This document shows positions 24,319-37,514 of a stretch of 64,000 nucleotides of DNA, one piece after another; position 1 is the first letter of the stretch, and each line of letters begins with the position of its first letter. Source of the stretch: Limonium bicolor (lineage: Eukaryota; Streptophyta; Magnoliopsida; Caryophyllales; Plumbaginaceae); contig CM041779.1 of the NCBI GenBank assembly GCA_023374045.1, positions 295,130,167 through 295,194,166 of the forward strand, written 5' to 3'. The notes beneath the pieces were generated by a model. The model made no database searches, was not told the DNA's origin, and saw only the letters and a list, made by a program, of their open reading frames with translations. A program made the translations under genes and the position numbers.

Positions 24319-27300
24319 TAATCAATTATGCGTGGTATTTCTTACCGTAAGCGAATTCAATGAGCTTCGGATTTTCTATCCGGCTCTTTAGGAATCTATA
24401 TACATACTATGGTGTATTATAGTGATCATTCACTTGATTCCTCCGACCCGTTGTCGGTTGAGGTTGCGCCACTACTTAGCATGTAGTGCTTCCTCTATTG
24501 TCAGTAGCTTCTAAATTATGCCAGTTCACCTGGTTCTGTACAAGTGTTCTCTACTTGTATGACCTTGCATTTTCTATGCATCGGTCCTTGTGACTTTGTA
24601 AGTTTCCTTCTATTTTTACCACAACTGACATTCTCCAACTTCCTAGCTATCCCACTAGATCATTACTGCACAAGCGCAATACCAAAACACTTAGTCCTAC
24701 AGAGTGTAGAGGCGTAAACTCTTGGCGGTAAATCACTTATGCGATTGCAATAGGAATGCACATTGTTTCCTTGCTGTCTGGTCTGTCTACCATCTTTATT
24801 CATCAACTCCATATCAATGTGTGATTTATTCACATGTATTGGTCGCTTGCTACGCACCATATTCGTGTTTGCTTACGAACTTGGTTTCCATGGCATCCGC
24901 TATTTCATTAGCTTCCGCTCATGTACTTCTACCATTAGACAATGGTTCGCCATTTACTTGGCTGATTATAGCATATGACATTCCTTTTATATCTCTGAGC
25001 TCCTTGAGTATTATAGAGTTTATACTTCACGTATTTCTTCTAGACCGATTACTATTCAGTTTCTGTCAATAGTCATCAAAGTTTCCTTCCGTTTCATCTT
25101 ATTGAAGTTATTGCTTGGAAATGACTATATGCTCAAGCTTCACTACATTAGTAGTTCTAAAAGAGATATATTTTCAGACATTTATTGATGGTATCCTCTT
25201 CTTTGGAATACGCTCACCGTTCTCGCGGTCTTACAACAACGAGTGGTATTCTCACAAGTTATCGATTAAACCATCTAACTGGTGCCGTTCTTGGCAACTC
25301 CCATGTGGTTCACAACAGGTTTTGCAACCGTTGAATTATATATTATAATAGTTTCATGGCATGATAGCCTCGTTGCCTAGAGTTCCGCTCATTGTAGGCT
25401 GTTTACAACCATTGCTTCTCTATATACTGTAATTTGGTTTGGGGGTAACACTGGGCTCCATGATAAGGATCATTGCTTCATGCTTCCGTCCGCTAGATGC
25501 CCTTCAATTATCTTGGTATTAATCGGTATCATTTACCAATTTAGGGTATCCCCTGGTAAGTGGGATCCCTTCGGTGTTCCAACCGAGTGTTCATTCTAGT
25601 TCTTGCGCTCTTGTCACGCTTCTGACACCCTTCGAGGATTGCTCCTGGGTGTTACCGAGTTACGCCATTACCTTTGGCTAACTTATGAGTATGATCGGTT
25701 ACTCCACATTGTTGTCCTAGATTTAAATTGTCCCATTTAGGGTTATAACATCTCCCGTTGTTAGGGTAAACTACAATGCTTTTCTTATGGTTTTAACCGG
25801 TTTGGTATTTTCCTTCGGTGCTGAACGGTATCCTCCGGTAGCTTAGATGATCACTCTGGGTATTATATTTTGTCCATTGAACATTGGTGTGTTCGTGTTA
25901 GGCATTGCCTTACTGTATTTAGACTGGGTTTCCATTCCAGCTATTTCATGCTGTTGTTTCAAATCCTTGAGACATATCCAATGTCTTTGATCAATTGTTA
26001 GTGCTTCTCGCACTTCCTAACTCTTATTCATCCTCCTGGAGTAAGTTCTCGACTCCTTTAGCTTGTAAGCTTATTTGAGTTCCTTCTATTGTTCGAGGTG
26101 TCCAACTGTTTCGGTGCGAATTTACCTTATGGTCCGTAGAACGGAGATGACTACTTCCCGTGTTTCATACACTACATGTATACATACGTGGGGTACCTTA
26201 TTGGTACGTTACCACTTACCTGACTAACTCACAAAAGGGTCTGTCAGGCCTGCAAGCTCCTTCGGAGTGCAGTCGTCCCACATCCTGTATTTGGGTACAT
26301 TCATAGTGCTCGTCACACGCCTAGGTGAAGCATTCTATCGTCAACTCCTCTTGTATCATTTTATGATACTCACCGTGATTCTCCTGGTTTTGTTTTAAAA
26401 ACTGAGGTTTAAAAGAAGAGTTTGAGGTTTTGAAAGAAAAGGTTTGTGTTTGAAAGAAAATCTTGGGTTTTGAAAGAAAATCTTCATGGCGTTGCCATGT
26501 CTGAGGTATTTACCAAGTCCAGCTTCCTGCTGACTGATATGTTCGCTAATATGATGGTCAGGCCGTTAGGCCTTTCCAAGGATTCCTCCTTCGAGTCCTT
26601 AGGACTAGTGATCCTATAATTGCTTCATCTTCATGGTGGTACTTTAGTAAGTACTTGTTAACCGTCAAAAGTCTCCCAATTTTCCTCTTTTGTTGCTGCA
26701 CTTGCCTTGGTAAGTGCGCGGGTACGTCGGTTTTTGGGTTAACAAACACCGGTTACGGTGTTGTTTCCATCCCAATTTGGTGTTTTATTGGATCTTCCTT
26801 TGATCTTTGATCTTAGTGATCGACCTCCTGAGTACTCCTCAGTGCTCTTGACAAGGTTGTCGTCAATTCGGGTGCTTTCCCGATCCTTGTGGTACTCCAT
26901 GTACCTTGTTTTGTTGCTCGTTCCCACGCCTTTACGGTGGTTACCGAGGTTTGCAAATCCTTAGGAGCTATGTCGTAGTCCTGTTGGTGTAAGTCTTATG
27001 CATATTCCAAAAGTTGTTTGAACCATTTTATTAGGGTATTACTGCCCTTTTTGGTATTATAGGTTTGGAGTTAATCCAACCTTGACTGATTCTTTAGTCG
27101 GTTGTATGCCATTAACGGTATTATCATGCGTTTGTAATCCGTAGACTCTCTTGCCTCGGGTTTTGTTACTCCACTTTCCGCTTCGTTGCGTAGTTGTGCT
27201 TCCCTTCTTGTCGGGTATGCATGGTTCTCGCGCCTGCGAAGCACGTCGCCCCATGGTGCCGCAAATTCCATTATCCTATAGTTAGGATTTGTCAATCTCT

Positions 27301-27645
27301 TGCTAACAAATGCGGTTGTTAACGTTCAAACTGGAACCGTCTTCGGGGTTCCCAGTTATTGGAATCTACCATATGACTGGTTCCTTCTTTTACAAATTTT
27401 GTTTACAACTGCCAGATCGGGTTTTCCCCGAGTATGAGAGGTCTTTCCATCTCTCTGGCGATCTTTCCCCACCTTATAACGGGGGTTGCGGAGGGCGGGA
27501 TTGGTTATGTAGGTATCCAGATCACACTGGAAGTTCCTATCTAGCATACCTCTCACGCTAACACTCAACCCTTAGCCCTAAGTCTCTAATTCCTAACTCG
27601 GTATTTTTCCTAAACTCGGTACTTAGACCATCAGAGCGATACTTC
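24319..27645 (-). mobile_element. Internal region of a minus-strand non-autonomous Tekay relative
   Basis: Lies between a Tekay-type PBS (27646-27657) and the point where the plus-strand LTR interrupts it (24318). A block at about 24640-24760 matches, inverted, the 3' untranslated block 16681-16840 of the plus-strand relative, so the low-coordinate end is close to this element's 3' end. No gag, protease, RT or integrase was recognised in any frame over 3.3 kb. This suggests an LTR element that kept the replication signals but lost or replaced its coding region. A short GTTTTGAAAGAAAATCTT tandem repeat occurs at about 26400-26490. Confidence 0.5.
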
Positions 27646-27657
27646 GCTCTGATACCA
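27646..27657 (-). other. Primer-binding site, initiator tRNA-Met
   Basis: The minus strand reads TGGTATCAGAGC, 5 bases from the LTR end at 27663. The same spacing is seen at 41566-41577. Confidence 0.92.
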
Positions 27658-27662
27658 CTTTT

Positions 27663-30600
27663 TGTAACACCCCTAGCGGTAATTACACCATTATCTCCTA
27701 ACCCGTGTCAATTACTAACAACAATGCAGCGGAAATCAATCTACAACCGGTGGGTGATACATGCTGTTAGTCACCCACGTGACTAACAAGGCCAAATCCA
27801 CTCCAAAAAATCTATACAAATACAATATCAGTCTGATGGGTCTTATACCGAGTACTCTATACAAACGATACATTCCATTTCCTTATCAATTCTCAAACCA
27901 AATACAACATTCAATCCCATAATATACAATTACAATCTCCATGATGTTCTATACCGAGTATCTACAATTCCCAAGTCTATTGATGACCTTTCGGTCTTAC
28001 AATTCCATAATAAAAACAAATACAATTATTAAACAACTACCCATGCTTAATCACAACCCCGTCCTACTCTCAAACAACTTCAATGTTCCAGTAAAATAAA
28101 AACGATACCCCTAGGGACTCAGCAAAATTGTTGCATATGAAATTCGCATACCCCGCGTACTAGCGAGGGTACGCCGACTATTTGGTCGAGAGCATGAGAT
28201 TCATTTTATTTCAATCAACATGCATACAACAATACATTATATATGTATGTCAACACAATCAAGGTTCAACAAAGACCACAAACACTAACACACACATCAA
28301 GAGGTTAGTTTAATAGGTTCTTTACTTAGGCTTGAGGGTTTCTACCTCTCTATGCCTTACTCAATTGCTCATTGTCTTACCCACTCTCTTAGTCACTCTT
28401 ACTCACAATCTCAACAAGTTCTACAATACTCAACTCAATTCTCCACTCAAACTTAAATTCTTAAGTCTCTCAAGTCACAACTCAATTCTGAATACTCACA
28501 TACTCAATACTCAAATACTCAAGTTCTCAAGTCAATACTCAATACTCAAAGGCATCTTTTAAGTCTTAGCCACGACCTCCGGGCAGGGTCATACACAAGA
28601 CCCACCACCGGGCTTACAAATACAAAGGAGCTATGCATTTAGCTCCTCAAGTTCACAAATGTCCAATTCTCTACCGGACTACTCAAATTCCCAAAACTCC
28701 TCTCTCAGAGTCATTTCATAATCTCATGGATTAGCCTAGAGGTATCTCTCTCGATGACATCAATTGGCTTAGGGAATTTCTCAATGTCTAGTATTATAAG
28801 GTTTAGGGTTTTACCCAACTTACCGAATACTCTCATGTTCGGGACATTGTTCATTTTAGTCGGTTCCTCTCATTGGGGGTCCACTATCTTTCTAAGGGGT
28901 TTCGTGATCCCTTACAATTCTTTACTTTTCTCAAGGTTCATTATTTGAACAATTATCAATCCTCTAATTAGAGGTTACTTAATTAATCCCACCGTTAGTT
29001 GTTTTGTGGACTAAGTCAATCCGGTTCTCTAACCGTTATCGGGAGTTTACTAGTTCCCGTACAGTTCTCTCATGTTCTAGTGAGTTCGTAGTTTGTGTTA
29101 ACGTTTCTTGGTTCGATAGTTTTAGTGTGTTGCCACATTTTCGTTAGTTCACAACTTGACTCTTTCTACGAGTCTCTACCCAAACAAGACTCAACTATGA
29201 GTCGCACTACAGAGCTCATCCACACTCAAGCAATTCATCCACAAACATATATTTCATGAATTATACGAACTTTAAGTTCACAACACAAACCAACATCAAG
29301 CAATACAAACAAGCACTACAAGGTGCAAACAATCCGATTCGTGCATTTATCTTGTTAAGGTGATCACACAATCAAACAAGCACACAAAACGGAGTAACCA
29401 AGTTAAGATACAGAGCATGAGAGAATCATACCTTTCACCGGGGTTAACTTTACCGGGTGTTCTCATGTTCCTTGGTTCACGCTTGTTGCTCGTGTCTTAC
29501 TCTTGAACCACTGACTACATGCCAAATGGTTTTATTAATATTAAAGCATTACGGTATGTACATAGTTGCTACTCCCGTACTTACCCCGTTATCCCGTTAT
29601 TTTGGTTTAACTTAAGTGTTCTTAAACTCACAACTTTCTTACTCACATCTCAAACTTGTTTACACTTCTTAGGACCTTTAAATGTCACCAACAAACTCCT
29701 AAACAACTCCTAAAACCAATACCATTCAAACCCCCATCATTTAAACCCTTAAAAACACTTTTAGGAGCATTCTGGGGGTGGTCCGGAACTTGGTCCTTAC
29801 CCTAAGTCCCAGACCAATGCAAGGCACTAACTCTCGGCTGAAAAAATGACATGGTCCGGGACCTTGTACCTAGAGCAAGTCCCGGACCAGCTGCTTGTAG
29901 CAACTCTCGGCCTAAATTTAAGGGTGGTCCAGGACTTTGTGCATGGACCAAGTCCCGGATCCTGCTAAAACCTGCTACTAAGGTCATTTTCAACCCCAAA
30001 TCAACACTTAATCCACCTCTAATCATTCCATAAAATTTCCACAAGTTTCCCACATAATTAAACATCTCAAAACATGCTCCAAACCACTTCAAATCATTGG
30101 TTACATTCACTACCCAATTCTTGTTCAAATTCACGAATACCAATTTCCTCATTTTACACTTTGCACACTAATGCACTTCTAACTTCCTCTTGATGGTTTC
30201 CAACCTCCTACCACCTCACCAAATCATTATTGACCATAACCAATTCATTCCTAGACAATTGCATTGTCTAAACCCAAGTTCACTCCTTGTTTCACAAGTT
30301 AAAAACACTAACTCATTCCTAAAATTTCTAAGATTCTCACATGCCATTTGCTACAGATTTTTACATCTTTCAAATCCATTCTCCACCTACCACTACAAGG
30401 TTATCAATCTACTCTACTCAACACTATAAACACCTAACTCCTCCCATTACCAAAGTCACCTTAAACATTCGATTTCTACCCAAATTTTGCCATAACCTCC
30501 CAACAAACCTAACATATCCATTCTCACCCATTATCACCAAAATCAATCCTAAGCTAGCCACACCCATGAAGGGTCCTACCAGAACATGATACATCCTCAA

Positions 30601-31110
30601 AACTTCATTAAACAACAACATAAACACAAACTCAATGCTCTTGGCTTCAAAGCCCTCAATTCAACCAACAAATCCCAAAATTCTCAAATAACCAATCCAA
30701 GCACATTTCCATCGAATTTTGGTTCATTCTTTAGGTTTTCCCATTCCCAAAAATACTAAAATAATAAGGTAGTAGTTAAGGTAGTTTTCTTACCTTAAAT
30801 TCTTATGAGTTCCCATTTCAAGTCTTCTCCTCCTCTACTCTTCCTCAATTCGGTTAAATGGGCAATGGAGTTGCCAAACTCCATTCCCAACATTCAAGAA
30901 CACAAAAGGGTGTAATTAAAATTCTAAACCCTTAGAATCACCCAATTTCAATGGAAGGGGCTTAAAGCACAAAGTTAGGGTTTTTACCTTTTGGAGTGTT
31001 AGGAGGAGTTTTCACCGATGAATCAAAAGAAGGGTTCCACCACCATTTGAGAGTTTAACCAATGCTCCAAAACAAGAAGAGAATAAGGCATCAAAGAGGG
31101 GAAAAATCGG
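27663..31110 (-). repeat. 5' LTR (part 1) of the non-autonomous Tekay relative
   Basis: Begins TGTAACACCCC (element sense ends GGGGTGTTACA) next to the PBS. Broken at 31110 by the AlkB-bearing Tekay element and resumed at 49857-50853; joined length about 4.45 kb. It is homologous to the solo LTR 44468-48695: both share AAAATCGG near the break and GAGCGTTTTTCGTC near the outer end. It contains a hairpin array at 29779-29962. Confidence 0.88.
29779..29962. repeat. Hairpin array A: three 38-bp inverted repeats at 73-bp spacing
   Basis: Inverted repeats at 29779-29816, 29852-29889 and 29925-29962, each of the form TGGTCCGGGAC(C/T)TTG ... CAAGTCCCGGACCA with imperfections. Located about 2.15-2.33 kb from the LTR start in element sense. 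Confidence 0.85.
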
Positions 31111-32516
31111 TGTAACACCCCTACTACACACTTAACATTAAATGAAATCGCAGCGGAAAAACAACTAAACAATAACTAAACGATTCGGTGCTACAACGCC
31201 GTCAACCACCCACGTGGTTAGCAAGGCAGAATAATTACAAGTGTACCAGTCTGATGATCAGACTCCCGAGCATTAGGTACTAACAACCATATATACATAA
31301 CCAACATACCAAGTATCTAATACAAACCGTCACCGTAAACTGTACACCTGAACTCCACTGTCAACTGTAAACAGCCGTCACTGTAATACAAACGGTACCA
31401 AAATATAATGCCTCGGGAGCACAGGCGCATCCCGGGCTCAACATCCAAAATAACCAAAAGTATTTCTGCAGCCTAGATTCTATAGCCATTCCGCTTCCTC
31501 GATCCACATCCTGCAATAAAAATATGGAGCCCCCGAGGGGGTCAGCAACCCTTGGCTGGTATGGTTAACGCGCAGCCCATCGGCTACCCGGATACGCGCA
31601 ACTAATTGTCATGATGACATGGCATTCATTTAACATATAACATAATACATATGGCATAGCAACAATATTGCATAGCACAATATCACATACATAGTGAGTA
31701 CATTTCCCACAACAACAAACCAAAAAGGTTAATCAACATAAGAAGCCTAGAGAATGATTCACCCTCATGTTAAGCTTGTTACACACATTCATTACCGTTC
31801 TGTTAGTCGAACGAGTAACTTAAGTCACAGATGGTTCAGATATTGTGACCCGAACACACCACACAAACACATATTCCCACTAAACCGATCATAAGTCAGA
31901 ATAGGTAAGCTTTGGAGGAAGCTAGCGGGAGATTGAACGCCAAATAAAGGAGAACAATCTTAACATCATAAGAGTCGAATCTGATACAAATATCAACTCT
32001 TATACTTACACGCGTGACCGGACAACCGGATTCCTCACCCCCAGTTAACACTCGTTAGAAGTTCACTGTTGGAACTCAATAACAAATCACAGCATGTGGT
32101 TAAACCTTGTTAGTCACACACAGGGGCATGAGTCACACTTCAACAATACAATAATGTAAACAACTGTAAACTCATTACATGACTTAAGTCTTACAAGGTC
32201 ATAAACATACAGAAAAACAAACAACACACAAGCCGGTGTAAACCGGTAGGCAACAGACTGCAAGAAAACCATACCTTGGTCCTTGCTTCGACTGGTTTCC
32301 ACCGTAGGTCACTCCTATACATGATTAATAACATCGGTCAATTTACTTGCTTAACTTTGAATTTTACTAAACATTTTACATGGTTATATGACATGTTTTA
32401 ATGCCCAAACTTATCCTTGATTACCTACATTATACCCCTAGGGTTAACTACTTAAGCCACTCTTTGTTTGTTTTTTTTTTGTTTTTTTTAACAAGTTTGG
32501 TCCGACCGACCTTACC

Positions 32517-32902
32517 GACCGACCTTACACAAGGTCGGTCCATTCCAGAACACATTACCGTCAAAAATTCTACTCCGACCGACCTTGTAAGTTCGGTCCA
32601 CAAGGTCGGTCTATTCCCGAGAGTTTTTCCCCTTTGAAAACTCAGGCCCGACTGATCTTGGCAAGTCCGGTCGCAAGATCGATCGATTCCCGAGACTCAC
32701 TTACGTACAAAAATTTAGGCATGACCGACCTTGTAAGTTCGGTCCCAAGGCCGGTCTATTCCAGAGACTCAATCCGTACTAAAAATCCATGCCCGACCGA
32801 CCTTGCAAGTCCGGTCCCCAAGGTCGGTCCATTCCAGAGACCATTTCTCGCAGGGTAAACTGGGCTCGACCGACCTTGCAGGTCCGGTCCTCAAGGTCGG
32901 TC
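32517..32902. repeat. Hairpin array B: six inverted repeats at about 73-bp spacing
   Basis: GACCGACCTTG ... CAAGGTCGGTC units start at 32517, 32577, 32650, 32723, 32795 and 32868 (steps 60, 73, 73, 72, 73). Five are 34-35 bp long; the first is shortened to 24 bp. The third unit is changed on both arms (GACTGATCTTG with CAAGATCGATC). Located about 2.3-2.65 kb from the LTR start. The 5' LTR copy is at 42979-43364. Confidence 0.9.
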
Positions 32903-34876
32903 TGCTCTAAACCCTTGTTTTTAATTACCCATTTAACTCCAAACTTCCCCACATATATCCTAGTATGTTCTAACCTTATTTGGGCACTTCAAACACACCT
33001 CAAGACCTCCATTAAACTCCTTAAATCATTCACTAAAATCCTCCTCAAGCATTACACAAATTCTTATAAAAAGGTTTACACTTGTAATGTTTTTCACTAA
33101 GTTTCTATGTGGTGTTTCATACCTATAACTTCCACTATTCCCAAATGTTTTCTCACCTCTACAACATCATCTCCCAAGCATCTTTTCTTCCTAACCAAAC
33201 TCCTTGAATATCTCTACAAGTTTATAGCTCCTCCATGCAACACATCACTTCTTCCTTATTCTCCAACATTGCACAAGTCCTAAACACAATCTCACCGTGA
33301 TCTTGAAGTATCCTAAAACACTCACTTGCATTTTAAATCCTCTAAAACATTGCCTAAGTCCTTTTTATCCCTTAGAATACCTTAATGCATGTTTCCTTCC
33401 CTAGTAGAACACTTAACCATGCTAAACACTTCCTAACTCATCAAAACTTCATTTTAAACACCTAAAACCTCTTATACATTATCTAAATTTCGACATGGGT
33501 TCTCCTAGACATTACTAAGCCAAAACACATTGTTTTCACCATAAAACATTCAAGAACACTTAGATCCATCAAGAGAATTCTTGTACACAAAACTTCACTC
33601 TTTTAACACTACATCACAATATAGTGCACAATTTAAATTGCTTGGCACTTAGGCCCTTAAACAACATGGATCTTAGGCCCTTAAGATGCATAAACCATAA
33701 ACACTGAATTTCCCACAATATATTTGCCTTTGACCTGCAAATACACCCAACAATGCATATACCCTTTTACTAGTCTCCTTGAGAACATTTTACTAAGTCA
33801 TTCACCATTGGCTCCTTAGATCATTTTAATAAGCAACATAAGCTCATTTCTCCTAAGACTTTAAACTACATTAGGTTAGCACATTTACCTCTTTTCCTCA
33901 CAAACTTCTTTCTTGTTTCCTTGATTAAAATCGGTAAGGATGTTTGATTGCTTGTCAACTTCTAAATAATATACAAACAATATAATGATTATTCAAGCTT
34001 TAAGCTTCATCTCATTGTAAACCCTAAATACATATATTGTCTTAGAACATTTAGGTGCTTGTTTTACCTTGGATATAAAAGAGAGTTTGGATATGTAGCA
34101 AGAGAGGACTCCACCAAGCCCTTGGAAGATTCAAATGAAGCTAAAAAAAAGCAAGGTAAGGACACCATTAATTGTGTTTTTCGAACAACACAAAAACATA
34201 AAGGAAATGTTATTTTTCTTTGAGTTTCCTTACCTAGAAGCAAAGGAGAACAATAATATGTGAAAAGATGAGCTCAAGCTCCTCCCATGGAGATTCCTCT
34301 TGGCACCGAAATGGAGCTCTTGGAATTTTGAGAAGATAGGAATGAAGAGCTTGATGAGACTAGAAGAGTGGTGGTCTTTGTTTTTGATTTGACAAAGTGA
34401 GCTAGGAGATATAAGAGGTCAAAGATTGAGTTGTGTGTGGTACTATTGCAAAACCGTGAATGGAGAATGAAGAAGAGAGGTTGGAGACGTGGGAAATGAA
34501 GAGGGAAATGAGAGAATGAAGTTAAGTTTGCTTTTAGGAGATATTTACATGTTAAAGCAAATAGTAACTTAAGTAGTCATTCTTTATTTGTTTAACAAGC
34601 TAACAAGAGTGGTGACTCACCACTAAGAAAACCGGCCCCCTTAATGTTCTTAGGGGTATTTTAGTCCTTGTTGACCAATTAAATTACTTATATTGACATA
34701 TGTTATAAACTTGCTTATTTTGGTTTCTATTCACAAAAACAAAGCACATAGTTGTGAAATTTTTGATTTCCCATTGATTTAGACTTCCTAATGTGATACT
34801 AAGTAGTACACATGTTAATTAAAGAGTAATGATGGACATTTAGCCATTCAAAACTCATTTACAAGACAATTGTTTG

Positions 34877-34910
34877 AAAATGTGCTTTAAGACTCCTTAA
34901 AGCACATTTT
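34877..34910. repeat. Perfect hairpin in the LTR, 14-bp arms
   Basis: AAAATGTGCTTTAA, spacer GACTCC, then the exact reverse complement. Kept in the other LTR copy at 49554-49587. It lies about 270 bp inside the LTR start, in the presumed U3. Confidence 0.85.
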
Positions 34911-35176
34911 GTGTTTTAACTTGTTTTCAAGCTTGGTTTTCTTTGGTAATTGGTTTAATATGTTCATTAATATATAAATAAGGTCTTGGTAAGCTCATTA
35001 GGTCTTAACCAAGCTTATCCCAAGCTTAGAGCACATTTTAGCCCTAATTGACTTTAAGGTATTTATTTGTGTTTTCTATGGTTTAAATTGTTTACTAATG
35101 TTCCTAAGACTCTTTTTAGTCTTAATATACCATATTTAATGTTTAAAAAACATACTAAGGTTTGGGGTATTTCAAT

Positions 35177-35430
35177 CTACCCCCCTTAAAAGTACTTTGT
35201 CCCCAAAGTTCATACTTCCCATATATCCTAAATATTAGAACACGGGAATACATATAAACAATACTTCCATAACAACATTAACAACATACTTACATAACAT
35301 CGGACACAAGGTCCAAATAACATTACATCATTCAGACACAACGGTCTGTAACATAACAACATAACATAGACGATGTATTTAAATAAACGTCGTACACACA
35401 TAACCGGAAACGGCTCTACCCCCCTTAAAA
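35177..35430 (-). other. Two polypurine tracts of the Tekay element
   Basis: In element sense TTTTAAGGGGGGTAGA occurs next to the 3' LTR (35190-35177) and again shortly after the integrase stop (35430-35415). The LTR-proximal tract should prime plus-strand synthesis; the second is an extra copy, also present in the plus-strand relative at 16369-16384. The DNA between them is non-coding. Confidence 0.8.
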
Positions 35431-35462
35431 GGGGTACGCCCCGTACCCTATACACATAAACA

Positions 35463-36881
35463 CTAAGAAGTAAACAACGACGGGTACTTCGCCTTCATCT
35501 TATCTTCCAGCTCCCAAGTGGCCTCCTCAATGTCCTGGTTAGACCAGAGGACCTTCACCAGTCTCACAGACTTATGGCGAGTGTCACGAGTCTTAGTGTC
35601 CAGAATCCGTACCGGAGTCTCCACTGATCGCATGGTTGGCTCTAAGGTTAGCCTTTCAGGCTGAAGTACATGAGACGGATGAGACATATATTTCTTCAAC
35701 TGGGACACATGAAATACATCATGTACCTTGCCCAGCTTGGCGGGTAAATCAAGTCTGTAAGCTACCGGGCCAATCCGCTCCGTCACAACATAAGGTCCCA
35801 CATATTTCAGGCTTAACTTGCCTTTCTGGCCAAAACGAAACACTCCCTTCATGGGGGATACTCTAAGAAATACCTGATCGCCCACGGCGAACTCCAGGTC
35901 CCGTCTGCGCACATCGGCGTACGATTTCTGCCTATCCTGAGCTGCCTTCATGTTAGCCCGGATTTGGCGTACTTCTGCTTGAACATGTTCCAGATACTCT
36001 GGTCCTATAATGACCGTCTCACTCGACTCATCCCAGCATAATGGCGTGCGGCATGGTCTACCGTACAAAGCTTGGAAGGGAGACATCTTGATCGAAGCAT
36101 GGTAACTGTTGTTGTAACTAAACTCGATCAGATGTAACTTGTCAATCCAGCTGGTCTGAAAGTCAAGTGCACATGCACGTAACATATCCTCGAGTGTCTG
36201 GATGGTGCGCTCACTCTGACCATCTGTTTGTGGGTGGAACGCTGTACTTAGCTTCAGCTCGGTACCAAGCACTTCCCGTGTGGATTTCCAATACCTCGAA
36301 AGGAATCTGGTATCCCTATCAGACATAATTGTTTTCGGTACCCCATGATGTCTTACAATCTCTCTGTCGAAGAGCTCTGCAAGCTTTGCCACTTTCCAGG
36401 TGTCCTTCATCGGTATGAATCGAGCCACCTTGGTCAGTCGGTCAACAACAACCCAAATCATATTCAGACCTCCTCTTGTAGGCGGAAGCCCTACTACAAA
36501 GTCCATAGAAATGTCATGGAACTTCCACTCAGGCACTGGCATTGGCTGTACCATACCACCAGGCCGTCGGTGCTCAAACTTGACCTTCTGGCAAGTGAGA
36601 CACCTCAATACATAATCATTCACATCCTTTTTCATTCAAGTCCTCCAAAAATAACGTTTCATAACCTTGTACATCTTTGAAGCTCCTGGGTGAATCGAAG
36701 TCGTAGAACAATGGGATTCACTCAGTATGCGCTCCTTCAGTTCAGCGCTACTCCTCGGAATACACAGTCGGCCATTGAGCCTAATCAGGTCATCATCGTG
36801 GAGTCGGAAGTCATACTTCTGACCCTCGAATGTGCCATCAATAAGCTTCTGCCTGATCTCTAACATATGCTGATCCGTCAT
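35463..36881 (-). pseudogene. Integrase with chromodomain (Tekay pol)
   Basis: Continuous in one frame with RNase H upstream except for stops at 36882-36884 and 36636-36638. The zinc-binding HHCC region spans the second stop (HCSTTSIHPGASK, then CLTCQK). The catalytic core has HDISMDFVVGLP, MSDRDTRFLSRYW and HPQTDGQSERTIQTLEDML, giving D,D,E. The C-terminal domain has DQVFLRVSPMKGVFRFG and KYVGPYVV, and the tail has ETPVRILDTKT and LVKVLWSNQDIEEATWELED, a chromodomain that in this clade helps target integration to heterochromatin. Full length apart from the stops, with no frameshift. The ATG at 36635 lies inside the ORF and is not a real start. Confidence 0.92.
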
Positions 36882-37514
36882 CTAAGCACTCCGCACCTCT
36901 TCAACCAAGCTAGAATGAGAGACTAGCGAATGGAGAAAGTGTGCTCGGCGACTCAATACGTCAGCTACCACATTTGCCTTACCCTCTTTATACTGTAAAT
37001 TAATGTCGTAGTCATTTAAGAACTCGACCCACCTTCTTTGTCTCATGTTCAACTCCTTCTGAGTGAACAAGTACTTCAAACTTTTGTGATCAGAATAAAT
37101 CGTCACGCTTACCCCATACAAATAATGTCGCCATATCTTCAGTGCGAAGACAATGGCACCCAATTCTAAATCGTGGGTAGGGTAGTTCTCTTCATGCTTC
37201 TTCAGCTGTCGGGAGGCGTATGCTACGACCTTCCCGTGTTGCATCAACACACAACCCATACCCCTACCTGATGCGTCGCAATAGACCTCAAAACCATTTG
37301 GACCATCTGGTATAGTCAGGACTGGTGCAGATGTCAGAGCATCTTTGAGACTCTGCAAAGAACTCTCACAGTCGACAGTCCACTCGAATGGTGCATCCTT
37401 CTTCATCAAGGAAGTCATCGGCTTCGAGACACTGGAGAAGTCCTTCACAAACCTCCTATAATATCCTGCCAGACCGAGGAAGCTCCTGATATCGGTAACT
37501 GTCTTCGGCCTAGG
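36882..37514 (-). pseudogene. RNase H region of Tekay pol
   Basis: Same frame as RT. Contains the connection region ([20 protein letters not shown]), then [38 protein letters not shown] and [13 protein letters not shown], with the usual Asp/Glu metal ligands visible, and the stretch [13 protein letters not shown] ... [13 protein letters not shown]. It removes the RNA strand during reverse transcription. It is bounded by a stop at 37515-37517, just before PRPKTVTDI, and a stop at 36882-36884. Confidence 0.9.

Larger units (their letters stand above)
31111..35174 (-). repeat. 3' LTR of the AlkB-bearing Tekay element
   Basis: 4064 bp, element sense TGAAATACCCC to GGGGTGTTACA. Nearly identical to 41583-49851 once the solo LTR there is removed (about 4036 bp). 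Contains hairpin array B and a perfect 14-bp-arm hairpin at 34877-34910. Confidence 0.95.

Noticed and set aside
24319..24350. Primer-binding site after the LTR end at 24318 (TGGTATTTC)
   Set aside because: Only the first bases resemble TGGTATCAGAGC and the spacing differs, so the LTR is treated as a 3' LTR.
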